Shown: positions 1 through 7,678 of the stretch, piece by piece
How the letters are laid out: each line of letters begins with the position of its first letter
How positions within the stretch are numbered: position 1 is the stretch's first letter
Assembly (NCBI RefSeq): GCF_001429785.1
Contig: NZ_LMJF01000013.1
Coordinates: 62,001 to 126,000, forward strand
Direction: 5' to 3'
From: Lysobacter sp. Root916
GTDB taxonomy: Bacteria > Pseudomonadota > Gammaproteobacteria > Xanthomonadales > Xanthomonadaceae
DNA length: 64,000 nucleotides
Translations under genes and position numbers: made by a program
The notes under the pieces: generated by a model
The model's input: the letters and a program-made list of their open reading frames with translations, nothing else
The model's database searches: none
Told to the model about the DNA's origin: nothing

Positions 1-211
1 CGACGCCGCGCTGATCGAGGATCTCCAGCGTGCGCGCATGCAGACCGCCCGCACGCGCGCCCACCAGATCCCGATTGGCGCGCCGCTCGACGATGGCGAC
101 GTCCACACCCGCCAAAGCCAATTCGGCCGCCAGCATCAGTCCGGTCGGGCCGCCTCCGGCGATCGCCACCGCATGCCCACGCATTTCGTCTTGAACCAAC
201 CGCTCGCCCAT
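1..211 (-). CDS. FAD-dependent monooxygenase, N-terminal fragment
   Basis: Only the first 70 residues are in the window; the gene runs off the left edge. Residues 14-42 form a Rossmann beta-alpha-beta unit with a GGGPTG dinucleotide-binding loop (19-24), ending in the acidic residue (VER, 40-43) that binds the FAD ribose. The stretch GLHARTLEILDQRG at 56-69 is typical of the PHBH-like aromatic hydroxylases (FAD_binding_3), which use NAD(P)H and oxygen to hydroxylate aromatic or polyketide-like substrates. A GGAG ribosome-binding site sits seven bases before the ATG. The substrate cannot be told from this fragment. Confidence 0.8.
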   Translation of the reverse strand, partial: MGERLVQDEMRGHAVAIAGGGPTGLMLAAELALAGVDVAIVERRANRDLVGARAGGLHARTLEILDQRGV

Positions 212-843
212 GTCGTCGCTCCAACGGCCGGAGGGTCCGGCTTACGGTCGGCGATTTAGCGCCACGGCGCGGGGCTTGCCGCAAGCCCCCCATGCGCTAA
301 GATATTGATAGGGACAGGGGCGTCTTCACCCCCTCTGCGCCGATCGGCCCGCTGCGCGGGCGCGCGTTCCGCCCAAGCCCCCTTACCCGCCTTCTTCCGC
401 GTTCCAGCGCGGATAGCCGCCTGCCTGCGCCGGTCCGCTCTTCTTTCCGAACGCAACGACCCGCGCGGGCTCGGCCCGCCGGCGCATCGCGTCCGACACG
501 CCAACATCGGCATCGTCCGGCGACCGCGCCGGATGAGCGGCGCCTACGGGGCGACCGCCGACACCGGCGCGGTCGTTTCCGAGCCGGAGCGGACGTAGGA
601 TTGCGCTGGGCGCAATGAACCGTCTTCGCCGCCACGCCGGTACGACCGACGTGGCGCGATACCGCGGAGCGGTCGCTGCCGCCGCAGCACGAACACGGCT
701 ACACCCGGGGAACTGCAAGCTTCCGAACCGCCGCAAGCACCGCGTCGCCACCGCCGCTCGGCCTGGCGCAGGGCGCTGTGGCGCTGTGCGCGGGGAAACC
801 AGAGCCCGGTCCTGTCACTTCCATCCCACTCTCGGAGTAGCGC
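212..843. other. Intergenic region, no supported gene
   Basis: This stretch of about 630 bases separates the divergent monooxygenase and tectonin genes. Open frames here are GC-driven, with arginine- and alanine-rich translations and no ribosome-binding site. A possible promoter has TTGCCG at 276-281 and TAAGAT at 298-303, but it lies far from the next start. Around 590-625 there is a decayed resemblance (GTAGGAT, then GCGCA, then GAACCG) to the palindromic repeat seen clearly at 45547-45580 and 54137-54170. Confidence 0.5.
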
Positions 844-2298
844 ATGGCAACGTATTTGATGGCGACGAACGGCAACGACGGTACGTTCTGGGCTTTGAAC
901 GCGGCCCATCAGGCGCTGCGGTATCTGGGCAATTCCTCGGTGCAGCCCGAAACCTCGCAGGCGCTGACCTATATCGCGGTCGGCAACGTCAACAGCATCT
1001 ACGGCCTCAGCGCCGCCGGCGAGGTCTATCGGCTGGTCAATACGCCGTACCAGGCCGCGCCCTGGACGCCGATGTGGCATGTCAGCACCAGCGCGGACGG
1101 TTCGGCCTGGGGCGTCGACGGCAACGGCAATATCTTCGAGTGGTCCGGCGGGCAATGGCAGCAACGCCCCAACGGCGGCGCCATGGCCCTGTTCGTCGCG
1201 GTCGGCGACGGCGGCAATGTCTGGACCATCGACAACACCAGCGGCTGGTGGGGCGGCCCCGGCGTTCCGTACAAGTGGAACGGCAGCACCTTCGCTCCGG
1301 TGACCGACGCACCCAACGCGCAGTGGATCTCGATCGCTCCGGACGGCACGGTCTGGCTGCAGTCGCACGACGATCGCACTCTGTATCTCGATGGCGGCGT
1401 ATGGCGGGTCGCCGCCACCAACACACCGAATCTGTTCGGCATCGCCGCGGGCAACGGCGGGCTGGTCTACGGCTGGGACTTCGGCCTGCTCTGGGTCCTG
1501 GGCGGCGGCTTCTGGCAGCCCATCGACACCCTGGGGTCCTGCGCTTCGGCCGGCGTGGCCGCGGACGGCACCCTGCTGGTCGACGGCGATCCGGTCGTCC
1601 GGCTGGCCGGCTTCGGCGCCTGGCAGTCGCTGGTGTTTCCGAATCGCACCTTGGACAAGATCGCCATCGACGCCCATAAGATGTATGCGCTCGACGTGCA
1701 GACCGGCGTCTATCTGCAATGGGGCGGCAGCACCTGGCAGAAGATCGCGGGCAGCAATTTCGTTTCGATCTCGGCGGGCGTCGACGGCAGCTTGTGGGCT
1801 GTCGATCAGGCGCAAGCGATCTGGAGTTTCGACGGTGCCGCCTGGCAGTCCGTGCCTGGCCGGATGCAGAAGGTCGCGGTGGGTTCCTCGCAGTACATCG
1901 CCGGCCTCGACCCCAGCGGCAAGCTGTTCTTCTTCACCGGCGGCGGCTGGCAGGCGGTCTCCTCTCCGACCACCGGCGCGATGCTGGACGTGGCGATCGG
2001 CGCCGACGCTTCGCTGTTCGCGATCGACGGCAATCACCATCTGTGGTCGCGGATCGCGCCCGGCGATTGGAGCCAGGCCGGCACCATGCAGCTGCAGCAG
2101 ATCGACGCCGCCGACCGCTATCACGTGTGCGGCGTCACCTGGGACGACGGCTCGGGCCAGAATGCGGTGTGGTCGGGCTCCGGCGTCGCGGTCGGCGCGG
2201 ACCACCATCTGCACCATTACTTCAAATCGCCGCTGTGGCAGCAGCGCCAACAGAGCCAGCAAGGCCGGCAAGACCAGCAGGCGCAGACCTCGCTCTGA
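844..2298 (+). CDS. Tectonin-type beta-propeller protein
   Basis: A 484-residue protein made almost entirely of propeller-like blades of roughly 35-45 residues. Blades recur as a D-G-(S/T)-x-W-x-(V/L)-D core followed by a W-x-(G)-G-x-W-Q strand, for example DGSAWGVDGNGNIFEWSGG and DGSLWAVDQAQAIWSFDG, as in tectonin (TECPR) repeats. Proteins of this type usually bind sugars or membrane components. There is no signal peptide, transmembrane segment or recognisable enzymatic domain, so the protein appears cytoplasmic or is exported by a route not visible here. A GGAG site lies just before the ATG. It stands alone; the next gene starts 113 bases downstream. The ligand is unknown. Confidence 0.75.
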   Translation: MATYLMATNGNDGTFWALNAAHQALRYLGNSSVQPETSQALTYIAVGNVNSIYGLSAAGEVYRLVNTPYQAAPWTPMWHVSTSADGSAWGVDGNGNIFEWSGGQWQQRPNGGAMALFVAVGDGGNVWTIDNTSGWWGGPGVPYKWNGSTFAPVTDAPNAQWISIAPDGTVWLQSHDDRTLYLDGGVWRVAATNTPNLFGIAAGNGGLVYGWDFGLLWVLGGGFWQPIDTLGSCASAGVAADGTLLVDGDPVVRLAGFGAWQSLVFPNRTLDKIAIDAHKMYALDVQTGVYLQWGGSTWQKIAGSNFVSISAGVDGSLWAVDQAQAIWSFDGAAWQSVPGRMQKVAVGSSQYIAGLDPSGKLFFFTGGGWQAVSSPTTGAMLDVAIGADASLFAIDGNHHLWSRIAPGDWSQAGTMQLQQIDAADRYHVCGVTWDDGSGQNAVWSGSGVAVGADHHLHHYFKSPLWQQRQQSQQGRQDQQAQTSL

Positions 2299-2411
2299 CC
2301 GCGCTTCCAGACCGGCGCCGGGCTTCGACCCATCGCGGTCCGGCCACCGCGTACGATCGTCGCGTTCGTGCGCGGCGACAGCGGCCGCATCCGTCGTCCT
2401 TGGGAGTCTGC

Positions 2412-3020
2412 ATGGGCAAGATCGATCTGAAGAAAGAACTCAAGTTCCTCTACCAGCCCTCGGCGAAGGCCGTGGTCGAAGTCGAGGTGCCGAGCTTGCG
2501 GTTCCTGATGATCGACGGCGCGGGCGACCCCAACACCTCGCCCGCTTACGCCGCCGCGGTGGAGGCCCTGTTCTCCGTGTCCTACACGGCCAAGTTCATG
2601 CTCAAGAAGGGCAAGCAGGCGATCGACTACGCGGTCATGCCCTTGGAAGGCTTGTGGTGGGCGGACGACCTGGCGTCCTTCGCCGCCGACGAACGCTCGC
2701 AATGGCAATGGACGATGATGATCCTGCAGCCGGATTTCGTGGAGGACGCGGTCATCGACGCGGCCATCGCGCAGGTGCGACGAAAGAAGGCGCTACCCGC
2801 GGTGAGCCAGCTGAGGCTGGCGTCCTTCGAAGAGGGCCGGTGCGCGCAGACGCTGCACATCGGCCCCTTCAGCGAGGAAGGCCCGACCATACAGCGCGTC
2901 CACGACCATATCGCCGCGCGTTCGGCGCTGACCGGAAAGCACCACGAGATCTATCTCAGCGACATCCGCCGCGGCGATCCGGCCAAGTGGAAAACCATCA
3001 TCCGCCAGCCGATGAAGTGA
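2412..3020 (+). CDS. GyrI-like small-molecule-binding domain protein
   Basis: A 202-residue soluble protein. It opens MGKIDLKKELKFLYQPS and continues with RFLMIDGAGDPN, the pattern of the stand-alone GyrI-like family (COG4832-type), whose members bind small hydrophobic or cationic molecules in a SHV-fold pocket. Features include a WWADD segment and a C-terminal HHEIYLSDIRR strand that closes the fold. No DNA-binding domain is present. The ATG at 2412 was chosen because the conserved family start coincides with it. A second GyrI-like domain is fused to an AraC regulator at 4092. The ligand and role (drug binding, hydrolysis or sequestration) are not known. Confidence 0.75.
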   Translation: MGKIDLKKELKFLYQPSAKAVVEVEVPSLRFLMIDGAGDPNTSPAYAAAVEALFSVSYTAKFMLKKGKQAIDYAVMPLEGLWWADDLASFAADERSQWQWTMMILQPDFVEDAVIDAAIAQVRRKKALPAVSQLRLASFEEGRCAQTLHIGPFSEEGPTIQRVHDHIAARSALTGKHHEIYLSDIRRGDPAKWKTIIRQPMK

Positions 3021-3033
3021 GCGCGGCGGCGGT

Positions 3034-3813
3034 CTAGGCCTTGGGTATCTTGGCGAAGTTGGCCGTCTTGAGCATGCGTTGAGCGCGACGGCCGGTGCGG
3101 CCCTGCTTCAGGGCCCGGCGCTTCCTGGCCAAGGTGTCGCCTTCGTGTTCGTAGGTGAGGTTGTCGGCTTTCCGCGGATCGAAATAGCCGATATAGCCGC
3201 CGTGGGCCACGCCGAACGAAGGCAGGTCGACGCTCTTCTTGCCGCGGGTCACGGCCCCCATGAAGTTGTTGCGCGAGCCGGGCTCCGACGTGGGCGTGAA
3301 GTACAGGGGCAGGACGAAATCCGACACGCCGACGCCGTCGATGGCGTAGGACTGCGCCTGCACGGCATCGCACATTTCGAACCAGTGGAACACGTCGCGA
3401 TCGCGCGCTTCCGGATGCGGCCCCTGCACCACCAGATTGACCTGTGGGTCGGCGATCATCTCCAGCGCCTCGTGCGAGAGGCTGACCGTCCAGTCCTCCT
3501 GCAAGCCCTTGCTCAAGTCCAGGTAAACCACGCCCGCCGGCACGCCGCGGAAGTCGGTCTCGTGCGCGCCGGCCAGATCCTTGTTGAACTTGTCCAGCAC
3601 GTACAGCACGCCGTCGCCGCGCATATCCAGGGGCTCGAACTCGAAACGGCGCTTGCCCTTGCGGGCCGTGTGCCCTTCCAGGCGCAGCGTCGCGCCGAAG
3701 CCCCAGTAGGGCTCGAAGTCGCGCTCGATCTGGATATTGATGGCCCGGATCACCTCCTGCATGCGGAGGTCGCCGATGGCGCCGTGGCTGAGATTGAACA
3801 CCGAGACGATCAT
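3034..3813 (-). CDS. Conserved protein with HEALEM...DP motif, possible metallopeptidase-like
   Basis: A 259-residue protein of unknown function. Its most notable feature is SLSHEALEMIADP at residues 111-123, a His-Glu pair followed by Asp-Pro, with a later acidic cluster HWFEMCDAV (143-151) and GVSDFVLPLYF (162-172). This spacing resembles gluzincin-like zinc sites, but the HExxH second histidine is absent, so peptidase activity is only a possibility. There is no signal peptide or membrane segment. The C-terminal 40 residues are rich in Arg and Lys. The ATG at 3813 follows a GGAGG site by seven bases; an in-frame upstream extension lacks this. It converges with the GyrI-like gene, 13 bases away. 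Confidence 0.6.
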   Translation of the reverse strand: MIVSVFNLSHGAIGDLRMQEVIRAINIQIERDFEPYWGFGATLRLEGHTARKGKRRFEFEPLDMRGDGVLYVLDKFNKDLAGAHETDFRGVPAGVVYLDLSKGLQEDWTVSLSHEALEMIADPQVNLVVQGPHPEARDRDVFHWFEMCDAVQAQSYAIDGVGVSDFVLPLYFTPTSEPGSRNNFMGAVTRGKKSVDLPSFGVAHGGYIGYFDPRKADNLTYEHEGDTLARKRRALKQGRTGRRAQRMLKTANFAKIPKA

Positions 3814-4091
3814 GACCCGCCCTCCGTTGGCTCGACATCCGGGGCCAACGTCGGATGCCGCGCGAACAGGCCAGCGTTCGCCCAAGCGGGCGTCGCGCGA
3901 GTCGGGTCGCCGACAAGGCGGCCAGGGGCATTGGAGCAGCGCAGGTTAGTCGGATCCGCGCATCATCGCGTTCTTGTGAGACTTGTCACTATCGCGCCCG
4001 GCCGGGAACGGCCACCCTCCGACCGTACGAACGATCAAACGGCCGGCCGACACGCTTGTTAGGTTGCGCCTTTCGAAACGGGAGGACTCGC

Positions 4092-4928
4092 ATGTCGGTC
4101 GTGGACAAAGCCTTGTGGGTCATCGAGCGCAACTCGGAATGCGAGCTCAGCCTGTCGACCGTGGCCGAAGCCTGCGGCGTATCGCGCTCGCACCTGGCCA
4201 GCGCGTTCGGCAGCAGCACCGGCTGGCCGCTGATGAAGTACCTGCGCGCGCGGCGCCTGACCTGCGCGGCGCAAACCTTGGCGCAGGGCGCGCCCGATAT
4301 TCTGGCGGTGGCGCTGGACGCGGGCTACGGTTCGCACGAAGCCTTTACCCGCGCATTCCGCGATCAGTTCGAGCTGCCGCCCGAGCGCGTGCGCGAGCGC
4401 GCGAGCACGCAGGGCCTGGCGCTGGTCGCGCCGCTGGACCTGCGCAACCGGGCGCGCCCCGCGCTGGCGCCGCCCTGGCTGGCCGACGGCCCGGCCGTGC
4501 GCGCGGTCGGTCTGTCGCGCCGCCACAGCTTCGACAAGGTCATCGGCATTCCCATTCAATGGCAGGTCTTCATGGCCGGCGGCTACGGCCAGATTCCGCA
4601 CCGGGTCGAAGGCATACCGATCGGCATTCAGCAGCCCGCGGACGAACAGGGCGGATTCGACTACGTCTGCGCCGCCGAGGTCAGCGCGTTCGGCCGTGTA
4701 CCGGAAGATCTGCTGCGGATCGAAATCGCGCCTTGCCGCTACGCGGTGTTCGAACACCGCGGACATGTCTCGACGGTACTGGATACCTATGCCGCGATCT
4801 GGAACGAAGCCTTGCCCGAGCACGAATGGACGCCGGCTCAGTCGCCTATCATCGAGCGGCATTCGCCTGAGTTCGATCCCGACACCGGCGAAGGCGGGCT
4901 CTCGCTGTGGATACCGCTGGCCGATTAA
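4092..4928 (+). CDS. AraC-family regulator with GyrI-like effector domain
   Basis: A 278-residue transcription factor. Residues 1-105 hold the two helix-turn-helix motifs of AraC proteins at the N-terminus (TVAEACGVSRSHLASAF and ILAVALDAGYGSHEAFTRAF). Residues from about 125 to the end form a GyrI-like effector pocket (PCRYAVFEHRGHVSTV), the same order as in Rob. The family activates genes on binding a small molecule. The ATG follows GGAGG at 4081-4085. It heads a probable operon with a methyltransferase 37 bases downstream and an EamA exporter, so it may control an export or modification response. The inducer is unknown. Confidence 0.88.
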   Translation: MSVVDKALWVIERNSECELSLSTVAEACGVSRSHLASAFGSSTGWPLMKYLRARRLTCAAQTLAQGAPDILAVALDAGYGSHEAFTRAFRDQFELPPERVRERASTQGLALVAPLDLRNRARPALAPPWLADGPAVRAVGLSRRHSFDKVIGIPIQWQVFMAGGYGQIPHRVEGIPIGIQQPADEQGGFDYVCAAEVSAFGRVPEDLLRIEIAPCRYAVFEHRGHVSTVLDTYAAIWNEALPEHEWTPAQSPIIERHSPEFDPDTGEGGLSLWIPLAD

Positions 4929-4965
4929 GGCCTCGCCTCATCGCTACGCCCCAGGAGCACACGCC

Positions 4966-5577
4966 ATGCCCGATTCGTCCGATTCGAACCGCCGCACCGT
5001 CGCCGGCTACGAGCGATGCGCGCACGACTACGCGGCCAGCGTGCCGAAGCAGCCGACCGGGCTGTATGCCACGGCCTTGCGGCAACTGGCCGAGCTGCTG
5101 CCCGCTGGCGGGCGCGTGCTGGACGTGGGCTCCGGCCCCGGCTGGGATGCCGATTTCCTGGAAACCCTGGGCCTGCGCGTGCACCGCACCGACGTGACGG
5201 CGGCATTCCGCGAAGTTCAGGCCGAGCGCGGCCATCGCGTGGATGCGCTGGACGTGCTCGCGGACGAGATCGCCGACATCTACGACGGCGTCCTGATGCT
5301 GTGCGTGCTTCAGCACTTCGAGCGCGCCGACCTGGATGCCGTGTTGCGCAAACTCGCGAACGCCCTGACGTCGGAGGGCGCCTTGCTGCTTTCCTACCCG
5401 CTGGGCGAGACCGAGTACTGGGAGCAGGCGAACTCGGGCGACTATCGCGTGGTGCTGTGGACCGGCGCAGCGCTGGACCAGCGCCTGCGGCGCGCAGGCT
5501 TCGTCGTCGTGTGGGACGCGCACCAGGACGAGAGCTCCGGTCCCTGGCGCTCCGTGCTGGCGAGGAAGGCCGCATGA
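4966..5577 (+). CDS. Class I SAM-dependent methyltransferase
   Basis: A 203-residue cytoplasmic enzyme. Motif I is VLDVGSGPGWDADFL (residues 50-64), followed by the motif II Asp of HRTDV, a VDALDV motif, and a DGVLMLCVLQHF strand, the order of the Methyltransf_11/23 families that methylate small molecules. The substrate cannot be read from sequence. An AGGAG site precedes the ATG. The stop codon overlaps the start of the EamA transporter gene (ATGA), so the two are translationally coupled. The pairing suggests modification and export of a metabolite under the AraC-type regulator upstream; that link is inference. Confidence 0.8.
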   Translation: MPDSSDSNRRTVAGYERCAHDYAASVPKQPTGLYATALRQLAELLPAGGRVLDVGSGPGWDADFLETLGLRVHRTDVTAAFREVQAERGHRVDALDVLADEIADIYDGVLMLCVLQHFERADLDAVLRKLANALTSEGALLLSYPLGETEYWEQANSGDYRVVLWTGAALDQRLRRAGFVVVWDAHQDESSGPWRSVLARKAA

Positions 5578-6470
5578 GCGCGCGCGCCTGGTGGCTGTTC
5601 CTCGCGCTCGGCCTGATCTGGGGCATTCCCTATCTGCTGATCCGGGTGGCGGTGGCCGATTTGCCGCCGGTGTGCGTGGCGTTCGCGCGCACTCTGATCG
5701 GCGCCTTGCTGTTGCTGCCGATCGCGGCGATGCGCGGGGAATTGCGGCCGCTGCTGCGCTACTGGAAGCCCTTGCTGGCTTTCACCCTGGTCGAGATCAG
5801 TATTCCCTGGTGGTTGTTGGGTTATGCGGAGACGCGCATCAACAGTTCCACCGCCGGCCTGCTGATCGCGCTGGTGCCGGTACTGACCGCCGGCCTGATG
5901 GTGCTGAGCGGTCGCGAAGTGCTGAACGGCCGACGCTCGCTGGGATTGGCCGTGGGCTTGGGCGGCGTGGTCGCACTGGTCGGCTTGGACATCGACGTCT
6001 CCAACGGCTGGGCCGTAGGCGCCGCGCTGACGACCGCCCTGGGTTACGCGCTGGGTCCGATCGTGATCAGCCGCTATCTGTCCGGGGTACCGCCGCTGGG
6101 CGTGATCGCCGCCTCGCTCGCGGTCGCGGCGGCGCTGTACATCCCGTTCGCGATTCCGGCCTGGCCGCCGCAGGTCACGATGAAAGCCGCTGGCTCCGTA
6201 CTGGTGCTGGGCGTGGTCTGCACCGCGATCGCGTTCCTGCTGTTCTTCTCGCTGATCGCCGAAGCCGGCCCCACGCGCGCCACCGTGATCACCTACGTCA
6301 ATCCGGTGGTGGCCTTGCTGCTAGGCGTCTGGCTGCTGCATGAGCCGCTCACGCCGGGCATGCTCGCGGGCTTCGCCCTGGTGCTGCTGGGCTCATTCCT
6401 GGCCACCTCGCGGGGAGCGTCGCAGCATGGCGCCGATCCGGTTCCGATAGGCAGCGACGAAAGCAGGTGA
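5574..6470 (+). CDS. EamA/DMT-family transporter
   Basis: A 298-residue inner-membrane protein with about ten hydrophobic helices arranged as two EamA repeats. The first opens WWLFLALGLIWGIPYLLIR and the second follows the loop near NGWAVGAALTTALGYALGP. The helix STAGLLIALVPVLTAGLMV and the conserved YVNPVVALLLGVWLLHEPLT segment near the C-terminus are typical of drug/metabolite exporters. The start overlaps the stop of the methyltransferase gene by four bases, so this is the third gene of the AraC-methyltransferase-exporter operon. Substrate is unknown; members export amino acids, metabolites or toxic compounds. Confidence 0.87.
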   Translation: MSARAWWLFLALGLIWGIPYLLIRVAVADLPPVCVAFARTLIGALLLLPIAAMRGELRPLLRYWKPLLAFTLVEISIPWWLLGYAETRINSSTAGLLIALVPVLTAGLMVLSGREVLNGRRSLGLAVGLGGVVALVGLDIDVSNGWAVGAALTTALGYALGPIVISRYLSGVPPLGVIAASLAVAAALYIPFAIPAWPPQVTMKAAGSVLVLGVVCTAIAFLLFFSLIAEAGPTRATVITYVNPVVALLLGVWLLHEPLTPGMLAGFALVLLGSFLATSRGASQHGADPVPIGSDESR

Positions 6471-6482
6471 CCGACATCGAGC

Positions 6483-6515
6483 GCGGGGCAGCGGCGCCGT
6501 AACGCGCTGCCCCGC
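6483..6515. terminator. Inverted repeat between convergent genes
   Basis: The 11-base arms GCGGGGCAGCG (6483-6493) and CGCTGCCCCGC (6505-6515) enclose an 11-base loop in the 51-base gap between two converging genes. There is no T-run on either side, so it is a terminator-like hairpin and not a canonical intrinsic terminator. Confidence 0.45.
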
Positions 6516-6521
6516 TCGCGA

Positions 6522-7484
6522 TCAGTGTTCCGGCACCCAGACGAAGCTCTCGCCCTGGGCCTTGACGTGGCCCAGGCCCGGGAACGGGAAGTGCACGGAG
6601 TAGACGCGCAGATCGCCGTCGGCCGCGCGCTGCAGCAGCGCGCGGCGGCTGGTCTGGGCCAGCGGCGCGTTGGTGTCGTATTGGATGGTCCACTCCGGAC
6701 GCTGCACCGAGATCACGTGGTGATGCGCGGTATCGCCGATGTAGAGCAGGCGCTGATCGCCCGACGCGATCTCGTAGGCGCTGTGGCCGGGCGTATGTCC
6801 GTCCACGGCGACCGCGGTCACGACACCGGGAATGAGGATCGCGCCCGGCTGGAAGGGGGCAACCTTCGGCGTCATCGCCGCGACCAAGGCGGCGGCGCCC
6901 TTGTCGGCCTTCAGGCTTTCCCATTCCGGTGCCGACAGATGGATGGCGGCGTTGGGGAACGCGAGCTTGCCGTCGGCGGTGAGCAGGCCGCCGGTGTGAT
7001 CCTGATGCTGGTGCGAAAGAAAGATGTCGGTGACCTGCGAAGGCTCGACGCCGTCGGCGCGCAGCGAAGCCGGCAGGCGCCCGGCGCGTGCGAACGAGGC
7101 GTCGGCCGCGCCGGTGTCGAACAGCAACACGCGCGAGCCGCTGCGCACCAGCAAAGGCTGGATGCTCAGATGCAGCACGTCGGTGGGCAGGCCGGCCGCG
7201 CTCAGCAGCGCGGCGACGTCCGCCGGCGGGTGGCCGAGGGCGAAGGTCTTGCCGTCGTTGGCGGCATCGATGTCGCCGTCCTTCAAGGCCGCGGCATCGA
7301 GCGCGCCGATCTTGAAGCGATGCACATCCGGGTTCGCGGTTTCCGGCGTCGAGGCCGTGGCCGTGGCGGGCGTCTCGGCCGGAGTCGGCGTGGCGGTCGC
7401 GGCGGGCTCGGGCTTGGCGCAACCGACCAAGGTTGCGCCGGCCAAGGCGGCGGCGACGAAGAGAGAGAGCGCGGTGCGATTCAT
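6522..7484 (-). CDS. Metallo-beta-lactamase-fold lipoprotein
   Basis: A 320-residue hydrolase of the MBL superfamily. The N-terminus MNRTALSLFVAAALAGATLVGC is a lipoprotein signal with lipobox LVGC, followed by a Pro/Ala/Thr-rich linker, so it is probably membrane anchored in the periplasm. The zinc site is complete: HQHQDH (HxHxDH), the Thr-Pro-Gly-His of GHTPGHSAYE, and the Asp of YIGDTAHHH. This resembles the quorum-quenching lactonase and related MBL enzymes, but the substrate is not determined. The ATG at 7484 was chosen because it starts the signal peptide. It is convergent with the EamA gene and has no operon partner. Confidence 0.85.
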   Translation of the reverse strand: MNRTALSLFVAAALAGATLVGCAKPEPAATATPTPAETPATATASTPETANPDVHRFKIGALDAAALKDGDIDAANDGKTFALGHPPADVAALLSAAGLPTDVLHLSIQPLLVRSGSRVLLFDTGAADASFARAGRLPASLRADGVEPSQVTDIFLSHQHQDHTGGLLTADGKLAFPNAAIHLSAPEWESLKADKGAAALVAAMTPKVAPFQPGAILIPGVVTAVAVDGHTPGHSAYEIASGDQRLLYIGDTAHHHVISVQRPEWTIQYDTNAPLAQTSRRALLQRAADGDLRVYSVHFPFPGLGHVKAQGESFVWVPEH

Positions 7485-7678
7485 GGGCAGGTCTCGGATG
7501 CGAAGTGGGGAGCGGCGACACTCGCCGGTGACCGGGCGTTGCGGCTCAGCGAGCTTAGCCGCGCCGTTATCGACCAACAAGCCGGCATCCACGCAACAGT
7601 GTCTTGCTCATTTCGCCTGTATCGCTTGCGCGCGTGCCTGCGCGCAAGCTCGATCGGGCCCTCGCACCCATCGACGGT

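Noticed and set aside
305-598. 97-codon plus-strand frame downstream of a possible promoter
   Set aside because: Arg/Pro/Ala-rich composition, no ribosome-binding site and no conserved pattern.
544-2271. Long open frame antisense to the tectonin-type gene
   Set aside because: Its translation is low-complexity Arg/Gly/Asp-rich with no motif or ribosome-binding site, and it follows from strong third-position GC of the real gene.
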